Assembly (NCBI RefSeq): GCF_003097495.1
Contig: NZ_QEOP01000001.1
Span: forward strand, 1,575,830 to 1,639,829
Source of the DNA: Amnibacterium flavum
Lineage (GTDB): Bacteria > Actinomycetota > Actinomycetes > Actinomycetales > Microbacteriaceae
Direction of reading: 5' to 3'
DNA length: 64,000 bases
The notes beneath the pieces were generated by a model. That model saw nothing but the letters and a program-made list of their open reading frames with translations, did not search any database and was not told the origin of the DNA. Position 1 is the first letter of the stretch. The number at the start of each line of letters is the position of its first letter. This document shows, one piece after another, positions 1-8,922 of this stretch. The position numbers and the translations under genes are program-made.

Positions 1-17
1 TTGTCTACGCTTGTTCG

Positions 18-827
18 GTGCTCCTGCTGCTTCCCCCGTCCGAGACCAAGCGAGACGGCGGGACGGAACCGGCTCTCGACATCTCCTCACTCGCCCATCC
101 GCGACTCGCGACGCGACGCCGGGCGGTCGTCCGAGCGGTGGCCCGGTTCGCGAAGACGCCCGACGAGATGGCGGCCTCCTTCAAGCTGGGGCCGAAGCAG
201 GCGTTCGAGATCAAGCGCAACGAGGTGGTGACGCGGTCGCCGACCATGCCGGCCATCGATCGCTACACGGGTGTCCTGTACGACGGACTCGACTCCGCGA
301 CCCTCTCGATCGCCGCTCGGGATCGGGCTCACGAGATCGTCCGCATCCACTCGGCGATGCTCGGGCTCGTCGCCGCGCTCGACATGATCCCGGCGTACCG
401 GCTCTCCTACGATTCCCGGCTGCCCGAACTGCAGCTCAAGGCCCACTGGTCCGATGCCGTGCGGCGTGAGCTGGCGCAGCACCCCGGGCTCGTGCTCGAC
501 CTGCGCTCCGGCGGGTACGCGGCGCTCGGTCCCATCCCCGACGATCCCCGTGCTGTCGCGTTGAGAGTGCTCGCACGCGACGAGACCGGAGAGGTGCGGG
601 CGCTCAACCACTTCAATAAGAAGGCCAAGGGCGAGTTCACGCGCGCGCTGCTGGGCGCCGACGAGTTGCCCGACGATGTTGGTTCGCTACTGGATTGGGC
701 CGACGCGGCCGGTTTCGAGCTGCGGCCCGGAGCCGTGGGAGAGCTCGAACTCGTGACCTCCTCCGTCCACGTCGGGGGGGGCCTGAGGAGGACGTCGCCC
801 GAGGTGGCCGACGGGGCAGGTGGGTAG
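18..827 (+). CDS. yaaA: YaaA family peroxide-stress protein (DUF328/UPF0246)
   Basis: A 269-residue protein opening with the family hallmark LLLLPPSETKRDGG and carrying later conserved blocks such as YTGVLYDGLD and HFNKKAKGEF. YaaA proteins limit oxidative DNA damage in E. coli by lowering free intracellular iron; the fold binds DNA, but the reaction is not settled. The GTG at 18 is chosen because family members begin directly at this hydrophobic strand. The C-terminus is about 15 residues longer than the E. coli protein and ends 9 bp before the next gene, so the two are probably co-transcribed. Family assignment is firm; a role in peroxide stress here is inference. Confidence 0.9.
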   Translation: MLLLLPPSETKRDGGTEPALDISSLAHPRLATRRRAVVRAVARFAKTPDEMAASFKLGPKQAFEIKRNEVVTRSPTMPAIDRYTGVLYDGLDSATLSIAARDRAHEIVRIHSAMLGLVAALDMIPAYRLSYDSRLPELQLKAHWSDAVRRELAQHPGLVLDLRSGGYAALGPIPDDPRAVALRVLARDETGEVRALNHFNKKAKGEFTRALLGADELPDDVGSLLDWADAAGFELRPGAVGELELVTSSVHVGGGLRRTSPEVADGAGG

Positions 828-836
828 CGTAGGGCC

Positions 837-1796
837 ATGGAATATCGGAATCTCGGACGATCCGGCCTGCGCGTCTCCGCGGTGGGCCTCGGCTGCAACA
901 ACCTGAGCAGGCCCGGCACCGCGACCGAGAGCCAGGAGGGCACGACGGCTGTCGTCGACGCGGCGCTCGACTCAGGGGTGAATTTCTTCGACACCGCCGA
1001 GATGTACGGCGTCGCCTTCGGAGCCAGCGAATCGAGGCTCGGTGCCGCTCTCGCCGGGCGCCGGGACGCCGCGGTGATCGCGACGAAGTTCGGGCACACC
1101 GACATCCCGTCGCAGATCGAGGGATGGGGTGCGAAGGCGTCGCGCCGGTACATCCGTCTGGCGGTGGAGGGCTCGCTGCGCCGACTGCAGACCGACTGGA
1201 TCGACCTCTACCAGCTGCACACCCCCAATCCGCTGGTCCCGATCGAGGAGACTCTCGCCGCGCTGGGGGAGCTGATCGACGAGGGCAAGATCCGCTACAT
1301 CGGTCACTCGAACTTCGCAGCGTGGCAGCTGGTCGAAGCGGAGTACATCGCCCGCGAACTGGGTTCCGAGCGCTTCATCTCGGCGCAGAACGAGTACAGC
1401 CTGCTGGTGCGGGGGGCCGAGCGTGAGCTGTTCCCCGCGGCTGACCGATTCGGGGTCGGCTTCCTCCCGTTCTACCCGTTGTACAACGGCGTCTTCACCG
1501 GTAAGTACAGCCGCCAGGGCGGGCCGGAGGACAGTCGCATCATGCAGCGGCGCCCGCAGCTGCTCGAGACCGTGCCGTGGGACGCCGTCGATGCGTTCGC
1601 CGCTTTCGCCGCGGACCGCGGCATCACGATGCTCGAGGCGACCGTGGGGTGGCTGCTCAGTCACTCCGGCGTCTCCAGTGTGATCGCGGGTGCCACCACT
1701 CCCGAGCAGATCTCCCAGAACGCCGCGGCCGGCACTGCATGGATCCCGTCGCCCGACGAGGTCGAGCAGATCGAGGAGCTGTTCCCGCTCGCCTGA
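837..1796 (+). CDS. Aldo/keto reductase
   Basis: A 319-residue soluble NADPH-dependent oxidoreductase of the aldo/keto reductase superfamily. The start MEYRNLGRSGLRVSAVGLG is typical, and the catalytic tetrad is visible as Asp52 (NFFDTAEMYG), Tyr57, Lys84 (IATKFGH) and His128 (YQLHTPNP). The C-terminal cofactor-binding region includes VIAGATTPEQI. It resembles the general stress and L-glyceraldehyde-3-phosphate reductase-like branch, but the substrate cannot be read from sequence. It lies 9 bp after yaaA on the same strand and is followed by the palindromic repeat array, which may end transcription. Confidence 0.92.
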   Translation: MEYRNLGRSGLRVSAVGLGCNNLSRPGTATESQEGTTAVVDAALDSGVNFFDTAEMYGVAFGASESRLGAALAGRRDAAVIATKFGHTDIPSQIEGWGAKASRRYIRLAVEGSLRRLQTDWIDLYQLHTPNPLVPIEETLAALGELIDEGKIRYIGHSNFAAWQLVEAEYIARELGSERFISAQNEYSLLVRGAERELFPAADRFGVGFLPFYPLYNGVFTGKYSRQGGPEDSRIMQRRPQLLETVPWDAVDAFAAFAADRGITMLEATVGWLLSHSGVSSVIAGATTPEQISQNAAAGTAWIPSPDEVEQIEELFPLA

Positions 1797-1824
1797 CCCT
1801 GCTCGGGCGAGCCCCTCCGCCGCC

Positions 1825-2462
1825 GCCCGCAGAGCGCAGCGACGCGCAGGCACCGGGGGCGAGGACGGTTCCTTCGTTTCGCTGCGCTCAACGGGCGGGG
1901 CGCCGCTCGCAGAGCGCAGCGACGCGCAGGTGCCGGGCGAGAGGGAGCTCCCTGCGTTTCGCTGCGCTCAACGGGCGGGGGCGCCGCTCGCAGAGCGGAG
2001 CGACGCGCAGGCACCAGGCGAGAGGGAGCTCCGTGCGTTTCGCTGCGCTCAACGGGCGGGGTCGCCGCTCGCAGAGCGCAGCGACGCGCAGGGGCCGGGG
2101 GCGAGGACGGTTCCTTCGTTTCGCTGCGCTCAACGGGCGGGGCGCCGCTCGCGGAGCGGAGCGACGCGCAGGCGCTGGGGGCGAGGGCGGTTCCTGCGTT
2201 TCGCTGCGCTCATCGGGCGGGGTGCCGCTCGCAGAGCGGGGCGACGCGCAGGCGCTGGGGGCGAGGGCGGTTCCTGCGTTTCGCTGCGCTCATCGGGCGG
2301 GGTGCCGCTCGCAGAGCGGGGCGACGCGCAGGCGCTGGGCGAGAGGGAGCTCCCTGCGTTTTGCTGCGCTCAACGGGCGGGGTGCCGCTCGCTGAGCGGG
2401 GCGACGCGCAGGTGCCGGGGGAGAGGCGGGCCCTTCGTTTCGCTGCGCTCAACGGGCGGGTG
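1825..2462. repeat. Array of eight ~80 bp palindromic repeat units
   Basis: The 14-mer TTTCGCTGCGCTCA recurs at 1877, 1957, 2038, 2119, 2199, 2279, 2359 (one change) and 2438, giving a period of 79-81 bp. Between copies lies an opposing block centred on GAGCGCAGCGACGCGCAGG (first copy near 1832). TCGCTGCGCTC and GAGCGCAGCGA are exact reverse complements, so each unit can form an 11-bp hairpin. Units differ by scattered substitutions and alternate between two linker types (GGGCGAGAGGGAGCTCC and GGGGGCGAGGACGG-like). The array fills the gap between two convergent genes and has no credible gene of its own. It may act as a bidirectional terminator or a REP-like element. Confidence 0.93.
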
Positions 2463-2486
2463 GTGTCCGCCCCGTGTTCCTCTCGG

Positions 2487-3116
2487 CTACGCGACGGCGC
2501 CGGCGCGGAAGCAGCCGGCCAGATGGTCGTCCACCAGGCCGCTGGACTGCATGAGCGCATACACCGTGGTCGGACCCACGAACCGGAAGTCGGCCTTCTT
2601 TAGAGCCTTGCTCAGCGCGACCGACTCCGGCGTCGTCGCCGGGAGTTCGCCTAGCTCGCGGGGACGCTCCGACTCGGGCCGAGCGGCGGGCGCGAAGCTC
2701 CAGATCAAGTCGTCGAGCGCTGTCGGCCCGTGCTCCGCTTCGAGCGCGAGAAGCGCGCCGGCGTTGCGGATGGTCGCCTCGATCTTGGCGCGGTTGCGGA
2801 TGATCCCGGTGTCGCCCAGCAGTCGGGCGACGTCGTCGGGACCGTAGCCGGCGATGGTCTCGGCATCGAAGCAGGAGAACGCGGTGCGGAAGGTCGGCCG
2901 TCGCCGCAGGATCGTGATCCACGACAGACCCGCCTGGAAGCCCTCGAGGGAGAGCTTCTCGAAAAGGGGCCGGTCGCCGTGCAGCGGAACCCCCCACTCC
3001 TCGTCGTGGTAACGGAGGTACTCGGGGTCGCGGCCGACCCAGCCGCAGCGCACGACGCCGTCGGCGCCTTCGATGGTTGTCACATGGGGGAGCGTACGGG
3101 AGGCGTAATCGATCAT
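2487..3116 (-). CDS. tag: DNA-3-methyladenine glycosylase I
   Basis: A 209-residue base-excision repair enzyme that removes 3-methyladenine from alkylated DNA. Family signatures are RCGWVG with Cys24, YHDEEWGVP with His37, GFQAGLSWITILRRR, and a C-terminal DDHLAGCF. The N-terminal Cys/His and C-terminal His/Cys correspond to the zinc-snap ligands of E. coli Tag. The ATG at 3116 adds about 20 residues ahead of RCGW; a GTG at 3083 is a possible alternative nearer the usual start. It is convergent with the aldo/keto reductase across the repeat array. Assignment is confident; the exact start is not. Confidence 0.93.
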   Translation of the reverse strand: MIDYASRTLPHVTTIEGADGVVRCGWVGRDPEYLRYHDEEWGVPLHGDRPLFEKLSLEGFQAGLSWITILRRRPTFRTAFSCFDAETIAGYGPDDVARLLGDTGIIRNRAKIEATIRNAGALLALEAEHGPTALDDLIWSFAPAARPESERPRELGELPATTPESVALSKALKKADFRFVGPTTVYALMQSSGLVDDHLAGCFRAGAVA

Positions 3117-3203
3117 GCGGGCACGCTACGGACGGGCGGGCGGTCGTCGGGGCCGGAGAACCCGTTCCGTGCGCAGCGGCGACGCTGCCGCGCCTGTGGA
3201 GGA

Positions 3204-3752
3204 TCAGGTGTTGAGGACGGCCAGACCGATGTTGAGCGTGGTCGCGTAGAGGATCCACACCAGGTACGGCAGCAGCAAATACGCGGCAGTAGGCCGCACA
3301 GCCCAGAACGACACGATCGTCGCGGCGACGCAGATGTCGAGCAGCACGATCACCGCGACCCCGATCCACAGTGCCGGCGGCCCGATGATCGTAAAGCCAC
3401 CGAAGAACACCGGAGTCCACACCGAGTTGAGGAAGAGCTGGCCCACGTAGAGCGTGAGGGCGGGGCCGACGAAGTAGACGTGCCGACGACGCCAGACGAG
3501 CCACGCCGAGACGGCCATGGCGAGGTAGAGGACCGACCAGACGGGACCGAAGAGCCAGTTCGGCGGGCTCCAGGCCACCTTGACGGCGTCGGCGTACCAG
3601 CCGTCGACCGTCGAGATGGTCGTAACCGTGCCGAAGGCCGCGACCGCGGCGGAGATCGCGATGAACACCGCGAGCATGACGTAGGACCGGAAGTCGATAC
3701 GGCGTTCGACGGCCACCAGGCTCACGCCCGGCGCGCCCGTGCTGTAACTCAC
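3204..3752 (-). CDS. TspO/MBR family membrane protein
   Basis: A 182-residue integral membrane protein with five hydrophobic segments and the family signature SPPNWLFGPVWSVLYLAMA, followed by SAWLVWR and LNSVWTPVFFG. TspO proteins bind porphyrins and related ligands and modulate tetrapyrrole or stress responses. Bacterial members are usually about 160 residues, and this one has an N-terminal extension of roughly 25 residues before the first membrane span. It lies 87 bp upstream of tag on the same strand. The physiological ligand is unknown. Confidence 0.88.
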   Translation of the reverse strand: MSYSTGAPGVSLVAVERRIDFRSYVMLAVFIAISAAVAAFGTVTTISTVDGWYADAVKVAWSPPNWLFGPVWSVLYLAMAVSAWLVWRRRHVYFVGPALTLYVGQLFLNSVWTPVFFGGFTIIGPPALWIGVAVIVLLDICVAATIVSFWAVRPTAAYLLLPYLVWILYATTLNIGLAVLNT

Positions 3753-3836
3753 CTCGGCCCCCTCAATGGGAGGAGAACTCCCGCTTGAATGCTACGACAG
3801 GCCCCCGACAGAGGGCGGTTCCGGCTGCGGGGGTGG

Positions 3837-5204
3837 CTAATGACCGACCAGGGGAGCTACGATCTTCGCCGCTATCGACGGGCGGCCAGTCACCCGTTCC
3901 TCGACATCGGCGAACGCCGTGGCGGCCAGCCCCGCATTGGCGCCGGTGAAGCGCAGCGGCTCAGGCTCCCACCGGGGCGAGGTGTGGCCGACCCACGGCA
4001 GCGCGGTCAGAGCGGTGCGTCGCCCGCTCACGAGGTCGGCCATCGTCCGGCCCGCGAGATTGGTCGTCGACAGTCCGTCGCCCACGTATCCGCCGGCGAA
4101 GCCGACCCCGGTGCGGGGGTTGTACGAGACGGTCGCATGCCAGTCGCGCGGCACCCCGATGGGCCCGCCCCAGCGGTGGGTGATGCGAGCATCACCGACC
4201 GCGGGCATCAGCTCGCGCAGCGTCGTCTCCAGGTGCTCGAACACCTTCGGCACGATGTCGTACCCGTCCCGGATGGCGCTGCCCCAGTGGTACCGCGCGC
4301 CGCGGCCGCCGAACGCGATGCGGTCGTCGGCGGTGCGCTGACCGTAGATCAGCAGATGCCGGTAGTCGCTGAACGTCTGACCGTGCTCGACGCCGATGGC
4401 GTGCCAGACGGATGCCGGGAGCGGTTCGGTCGCGATCATGAGCGAGTAGAGCGGCATGATCCGGCGGCGCGTGCGCGCCAGAGTTGCGGTGTAGGCCTCG
4501 AGGGCGAGCACGACCGAGTCGGCGCGCACGGTGCCCCGCCTCGTCACGACCCGACCGGCCGAGAAATCGACGGCCTCCGTCTTCTCGTAGATCGTGACCC
4601 CGCGTGCCTCCACCGACCGCGCGAGACCGCGCACGAGCTTCGCGGGATGCAGACGTGCGCACGCCGGATCGAGGACAACGCCGTGCACCTCGCTCACCCC
4701 GAACCCCTCCGGACCCAGCAGACGCAACTCATCGGTTCCGAAGTCCGCGGCCTGCGAGACCTCGGCCTCCGCCGCTTTCTGCTGGAGCGGCGACCGCGCG
4801 AACGCGACCGTGCCGCCCTTCACGAAGTCGCAGTCGATGCCGAGTCGTTCCGCCTCGCGGCCCACCTCGTCGACGGTGTCGATCATCGCCCGGCGCATCG
4901 CGGTGGCGGCGTCGCGTCCGTGCCGGCGCTCGAGAGACGCCGCGCCGGCGGGGAAGAGTGCGGAGCACCACCCGCCGTTGCGACCCGACGCACCGAATCC
5001 CGCGATCTCCTTCTCGACGATCGCGATGCGCAGCGCGGGGTCGCGCTCGAGCAGGTAGTGCGCGGTCCAGAGCCCGGTGAGGCCCGCGCCGACGATGCAC
5101 ACGTCGACCTCGACATCGCCGCCGAGCGACGCCCGCGGCACGAGGTCGTCACCCGCGTCCGCGACCTGATCGAGCCACAGACTCAGCTCGCGATACGCCC
5201 TCAC
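3837..5204 (-). CDS. FAD-dependent oxidoreductase of the DAO family (amine/amino-acid oxidase-like)
   Basis: A 455-residue flavoprotein with a Rossmann FAD site VCIVGAGLTGLWTAHYL near residue 35 and the motif FGASGRNGGW, typical of the glycine/D-amino-acid oxidase and gamma-glutamylputrescine oxidoreductase branch. The C-terminal FAD-binding segment GVGFAGGYVGDGLSTTN is present. A GTG at 5204 starts the protein. The gene follows an Lrp regulator and a class III aminotransferase on the same strand, 64 bp downstream of the latter with a hairpin element between. This context suggests catabolism of putrescine or a related amine, but the substrate is inference. Confidence 0.85.
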   Translation of the reverse strand: MRAYRELSLWLDQVADAGDDLVPRASLGGDVEVDVCIVGAGLTGLWTAHYLLERDPALRIAIVEKEIAGFGASGRNGGWCSALFPAGAASLERRHGRDAATAMRRAMIDTVDEVGREAERLGIDCDFVKGGTVAFARSPLQQKAAEAEVSQAADFGTDELRLLGPEGFGVSEVHGVVLDPACARLHPAKLVRGLARSVEARGVTIYEKTEAVDFSAGRVVTRRGTVRADSVVLALEAYTATLARTRRRIMPLYSLMIATEPLPASVWHAIGVEHGQTFSDYRHLLIYGQRTADDRIAFGGRGARYHWGSAIRDGYDIVPKVFEHLETTLRELMPAVGDARITHRWGGPIGVPRDWHATVSYNPRTGVGFAGGYVGDGLSTTNLAGRTMADLVSGRRTALTALPWVGHTSPRWEPEPLRFTGANAGLAATAFADVEERVTGRPSIAAKIVAPLVGH

Positions 5205-5213
5205 GCCCGAGTT

Positions 5214-5263
5214 GCCCGCTTCTGGCAGTTCTCGAGCGAGAACACTGCCTGATGCGGGCAGTT
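5214..5263. repeat. Compound hairpin between aminotransferase and oxidoreductase genes
   Basis: GCCCGCTTC (5214-5222) pairs with GATGCGGGC (5251-5259) with one mismatch. Inside, GTTCTC (5228-5233) pairs with GAGAAC (5238-5243) around the loop GAGC, with CAG/CTG-type pairing below it. An alternative ACTGCC/GGCAGT stem (5244-5249/5257-5262) is mutually exclusive. The layout closely matches the hairpin at 31215-31263. It could attenuate or terminate transcription from the upstream aminotransferase; no poly-U tract is seen. Confidence 0.6.
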
Positions 5264-5268
5264 CAGCG

Positions 5269-6696
5269 TCACAGCTTGGTCCATGCCTCGGTCAGGACGC
5301 TCCGCAGGATGCCCTCGATCTCGTCGAACTCGGGCTCGCCGATGGTGAGCGGGGGAGCGAGCTGGATGACGGGGTCGCCCCGGTCGTCGGCGCGGCAGTA
5401 CAGGCCGGCGTCGAAGAGGGCCTTGGACAGGAAGCCGCGGAGCAGACGCTCCGACTCGTCCTCGTCGAACGTGGTCTTGGTCGCCTTGTCCTTCACGAGC
5501 TCGATGCCGTAGAAGTAGCCGTCGCCCCGGACGTCGCCGACGATCGGCAGGTCCTTCAGCTTGGAGAGGGTCTGCTTGAAGACCGGCCCCTTGGTGCGGA
5601 CGCGCTCGTTGAGGCCCTCCTCCTCGAAGATGGTCAGGTTCTCGAGCGCGACGGCCGCCGAGACGGGGTGACCGCCGAAGGTGTAGCCGTGGTAGAACGA
5701 CGTCTGGCCGTGCTTGAAGGGCTCGTAGATGCGGTCGCTGATGATGGTCGCGCCGATGGGGGAGTAGCCGCTCGTCATCGCCTTCGCGCAGGTGATCATG
5801 TCGGGCACGTACCCGTAGGTGTCGCAGGCGAACCAGTTGCCGATGCGGCCGAACGCGCAGATGACCTCATCCGAGACGAGCAGAACGTCGTACTGGTCGC
5901 AGATCTCGCGGACCCGCTCGAAGTAGCCCGCGGGCGGCGGGAAGCAGCCGCCGGAGTTCTGCACGGGCTCGAGGAACACGGCGGCGACGGTGTCGGCGCC
6001 CTCGAAGAGGATCATCTCCTCGATCCGGTTCGCCGCCCACAGCCCGAACTCGCGCTCGCGCTCGGGGCCCTCGGGAGTCGAGGACACGAAGCCCATCTCC
6101 TCGGATCGGTAGTAATTGGTGTTCGGGACGCGGAAGCCACCCGGGGTGACCGGCTCGAACATCGCCTTCATCGCCGGGATCCCGGTGATCGCGAGTGCAC
6201 CCTGAGGCGTGCCGTGATAGGCGACCGCACGCGAGATGACCTTGTGCTTGGTGGGCTTGCCCTGCAGCTTCCAGTAGTACTTCGCCAGCTTGAACGCGGT
6301 CTCGACCGCCTCGCCGCCGCCGGTCGAGAAGAAGACCCGGTTGAGGTCGGCGGGAGCCATGTCCGCCAGCCGATCGGCGAGCTCGATCGCGGCGGGATGC
6401 GCGTAGGACCAGATGGGGAAGAACGCGAGCTGCTCCGCCTGTCGTGCCGCGACCTCGGCGAGTCGACGACGTCCGTGTCCGGCATTGACGACGAACAGCC
6501 CCGAGAGGCCGTCGAAGTACTTCTTGCCCTTGGAATCCCAGATGTGGTGGCCCTCGCCCTTGACGATGACCGGGACCCCGCCGCCGTCCTCCATGACGGA
6601 CTGGCGCGAGAAGTGCATCCAGAGGTGGTCCTTGGCCTTCTGCTGAAGGTCGAGATCGCTCTGCGACTGCGAGACGGGCTGTTCGGTGGTGGTCAT
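5269..6696 (-). CDS. Class III PLP-dependent aminotransferase (putrescine/omega-amino acid type)
   Basis: A 475-residue fold-type I aminotransferase beginning MTTTEQPVSQSQSDLDLQQK. Key blocks are the cofactor phosphate loop FFSTGGGEAVETAFK, VSDEVICAFGR with the PLP-pyridine Asp, and CAKAMTSGYSP with the Schiff-base Lys. The sequence is closest in character to putrescine-pyruvate, taurine and beta-alanine-pyruvate transaminases. The start ATG overlaps the stop of the lrp gene in an ATGA junction, so the two are translationally coupled. A longer in-frame reading upstream to 7560 has no coding support. With the flavin oxidoreductase downstream it likely forms an amine-degradation operon. Confidence 0.9.
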   Translation of the reverse strand: MTTTEQPVSQSQSDLDLQQKAKDHLWMHFSRQSVMEDGGGVPVIVKGEGHHIWDSKGKKYFDGLSGLFVVNAGHGRRRLAEVAARQAEQLAFFPIWSYAHPAAIELADRLADMAPADLNRVFFSTGGGEAVETAFKLAKYYWKLQGKPTKHKVISRAVAYHGTPQGALAITGIPAMKAMFEPVTPGGFRVPNTNYYRSEEMGFVSSTPEGPEREREFGLWAANRIEEMILFEGADTVAAVFLEPVQNSGGCFPPPAGYFERVREICDQYDVLLVSDEVICAFGRIGNWFACDTYGYVPDMITCAKAMTSGYSPIGATIISDRIYEPFKHGQTSFYHGYTFGGHPVSAAVALENLTIFEEEGLNERVRTKGPVFKQTLSKLKDLPIVGDVRGDGYFYGIELVKDKATKTTFDEDESERLLRGFLSKALFDAGLYCRADDRGDPVIQLAPPLTIGEPEFDEIEGILRSVLTEAWTKL

Positions 6697-7178
6697 CGTG
6701 TTCCCCAGTTGTAGTGCTGCTTCTGCAGCTTCAGATAGACGAAGGTCTCGGTCGAGGTGACGCCGTCGAGCGTGCGCACCCGCGAGTTGAGAAGCGAGAT
6801 GAGCTCGTCGTCGTCCTCGCAGACGATCTCGGCGAGGATGTCGAAGTTGCCGGCGGTCAGCACGACGTAGTCGACCTCGTCGAGGGCGGCGATCTGCTCG
6901 GCCACGACGCGGGTGTCCCCGCTGCACCGGATGCCGATCATCGCCTGGCGGAAGAAGCCGAGCTGCATCGGGTCGGTCACGGCGACGATCTGCATGACGC
7001 CCGACTCGGTGAGCTTCTGGACGCGCTGACGTACCGCGGCCTCGCTCAGGCCCACCGCCTTGCCGATGTCGGCGTAGGAGCGCCGTCCGTCGAGCTGGAG
7101 CTGCTCGATGATGCCCTTGGACACCGCGTCGAGGGTGACCTGTCGCGTGCCTGCAGAGCTGCTCCTCGATTCGGCCAT
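6693..7178 (-). CDS. Lrp/AsnC family transcriptional regulator
   Basis: A 161-residue regulator with an N-terminal winged helix-turn-helix (LDGRRSYADIGKAVGLSEAA) and a C-terminal RAM ligand-binding domain ending near LNSRVRTLDGVTSTETFVYL. Members form dimers and octamers and sense amino acids or related metabolites. It is the first gene of a minus-strand unit and overlaps the aminotransferase by 4 bp, so it probably controls that catabolic gene set and perhaps itself. AT-rich imperfect palindromes such as AATCCTGCGGAAT (7238-7250) lie just upstream and are possible operator sites. Confidence 0.92.
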   Translation of the reverse strand: MAESRSSSAGTRQVTLDAVSKGIIEQLQLDGRRSYADIGKAVGLSEAAVRQRVQKLTESGVMQIVAVTDPMQLGFFRQAMIGIRCSGDTRVVAEQIAALDEVDYVVLTAGNFDILAEIVCEDDDELISLLNSRVRTLDGVTSTETFVYLKLQKQHYNWGTR

Positions 7179-7532
7179 GGCCCGATTCTGGCAGCCGATA
7201 TCGACTCGGGCAAGCGAATCCGTACCTCACGGCGGCAAATCCTGCGGAATCCGTCATTCCGGGGTGTCGCGATAGATCCGCGACCCGAGCTGCTCCGAGC
7301 GGGCCGTCGGGGGGCTGCGAGGGAGCCCGCCCGCGCGGCTCGGCGAGCAGGGCCTCTCGATCCGCGGTCTCGAGGATTACACTCGCATCAAGCACGTGAT
7401 GAGTGGCACCGGCGCATGATCGGCCGGCACTCGTCACGCGGAATGCAAGAGGGGCGGCCTCGATCGAGGTCAGCTGCTGTGCAGGGGTCTGGGTTCCCTG
7501 ACACCTGATCGTGCGGGGGGAGTCATGTCGAC
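7179..7532. other. Divergent intergenic region between lrp and the FHA-kinase block
   Basis: This 354-bp gap has no convincing gene. It holds an imperfect palindrome GGAATCCGTCATTCC near lrp, a perfect 12-bp palindrome CCTCGATCGAGG at 7458-7469, and a hairpin in which GAGTG and CACTC flank paired CCGG blocks near 7399-7430. A TACACT hexamer at 7378-7383 could be a -10 element for the rightward block, but no good -35 is seen. Promoters for both directions must lie here. Confidence 0.5.
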
Positions 7533-8897
7533 GTGACCCCGGGCCACGCCTTCTACTCACCGATCGCCTCCGATGTCGGCGGCTCCCTCAACTGGATCTT
7601 CTTCGCCGCCGGGCCGGTGCTCGCGGGCTTCGAGACCGTGACGCCGCTCGAGACCGTCACCGCTCTCTGGCGCCTCGCCTCCGAACCCGATGCGAGTGTC
7701 GAGTCGGTCGTGGCGTCCATTCCGACGCGGGGTCCCGACGCGGTCGAGTCCTTCGTCGTGGCCGTCGTCGACGAACGGGTCACGATCGTGACCCGCGGCT
7801 CCGGCAGCGTCGACGTGGTGACGGCGGCGGGTCAGCGCCGAATCGACTCCCGGCAGATGCAGCCGTGGTACCTCGCCGAGTTCGACGGCGTGATCGGACT
7901 CTCCCTCGGTTCCGATGCGAGATCCGTCGGAGTCGTCTCCGCACCCGCCTCGGGTGATCTGCCGGTGCTCAGCGGGCTCGTGCGCGCGCCGTGGCTCGCC
8001 TGGGCGGCGGGTTCCGCCGGTCCAGGGCGCGACGACCGGAGCGCGCTACCGGCCGAGTCGAACCGCGACGATTCGAGTCCGATGGATTCGCGGATCCCCG
8101 CACACCAGCCCTCGGCCCCGATCACCGGCTCGATCCCGGTGCAGAACCTCGCCGTCTCGCCCGGACCGTACCGTTCGCCGATCACGACGCCGATCCCCGT
8201 CATCCCTGCCGCCGGCGGCACGGCCGAGCCTCCTGCGGCCTCCGACGGGCGGCGCGCGGGACCGGCCCGAACGGCGCCGACGAGCCGGGTCGATCCGGAT
8301 ACCCGGGAGGGCGCCTCGGAGCCCGCCGATCTCGACGACACGATCCGTGGCCTCGGAACCGGCCGCTGGTCGCTGGTGGAGGAGGCGGAGCGCGCGGCTC
8401 AGCTCGCGTCGGCCGGCAGTCCCGAGGGCGACATCGGAGACACGATCGTTACCGAGCGGCAGCGTCACCGCGCCGACGTCCCCTCGGTCACCGCGTGGTC
8501 GCCGGGAAGGATCGATCTCGACCCCCGCTTCGCGCCCGGCGCCGCCCAGCGTGTCGGCCACTACTGCTTCCGCATTGGCGACGGCCCGGTCTACCGCCTC
8601 GACACACCCGTCTACATCGGACGCAAACCGAGCAGCCCGCGCATCGTCACGGGCACGATCCCGCGGCTGCTCAAGGTGGTCTCCCCGTCGATGGAGGTGA
8701 GCGGAACCCACGTCGAGCTGCGCCAGGAGGGAATGACGGTCGTCGTCACCGATATGCGTTCGACGAACGGAACATTCGTCTCGCAGCCGGGCTCCGCGCA
8801 CGTAAAATTGCGGCAGGGGGAGTCGCTCGTCGTGACGCCGGGAACACTGGTGGACATCGGCGACGGCAACGTGATAGAGATACTTCCCATCCGCTGA
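7533..8897 (+). CDS. FHA domain protein with uncharacterised N-terminal domain
   Basis: A 454-residue protein starting at a GTG preceded by GGGGGGAG. The first ~150 residues form a compact alpha/beta region of unknown family, followed by a Pro/Ala/Ser-rich linker. Residues ~345-454 are a forkhead-associated domain with YIGRKP, VSGTHVELR and DMRSTNGTFV, which carry the Arg, Ser/His and Asn residues that contact phosphothreonine. It opens a nine-gene block with a PP2C phosphatase and a Ser/Thr kinase, so it is probably a phospho-dependent scaffold recognising a partner in the same system. No membrane segment is seen. Confidence 0.88.
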   Translation: MTPGHAFYSPIASDVGGSLNWIFFAAGPVLAGFETVTPLETVTALWRLASEPDASVESVVASIPTRGPDAVESFVVAVVDERVTIVTRGSGSVDVVTAAGQRRIDSRQMQPWYLAEFDGVIGLSLGSDARSVGVVSAPASGDLPVLSGLVRAPWLAWAAGSAGPGRDDRSALPAESNRDDSSPMDSRIPAHQPSAPITGSIPVQNLAVSPGPYRSPITTPIPVIPAAGGTAEPPAASDGRRAGPARTAPTSRVDPDTREGASEPADLDDTIRGLGTGRWSLVEEAERAAQLASAGSPEGDIGDTIVTERQRHRADVPSVTAWSPGRIDLDPRFAPGAAQRVGHYCFRIGDGPVYRLDTPVYIGRKPSSPRIVTGTIPRLLKVVSPSMEVSGTHVELRQEGMTVVVTDMRSTNGTFVSQPGSAHVKLRQGESLVVTPGTLVDIGDGNVIEILPIR

Positions 8898-8922
8898 TCG
8901 GATCGGCTCTCCCACCGTCTGC

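Noticed and set aside
1825..2462. Possible CRISPR array
   Set aside because: The whole unit repeats with drift; there are no unique spacers, direct repeats are internally palindromic on an ~80-bp period, and no cas genes are nearby.
1577..2847. Long plus-strand frames rich in AQRAG/ERSDAQ repeats
   Set aside because: They are translations of the palindromic repeats continuing into the antisense of tag, with no independent protein features.
5269..7560. 763-residue minus-strand fusion of aminotransferase with upstream sequence
   Set aside because: Everything upstream of 6696 is out of frame with the real lrp gene and lacks similarity; the aminotransferase start has an ATGA overlap with lrp.
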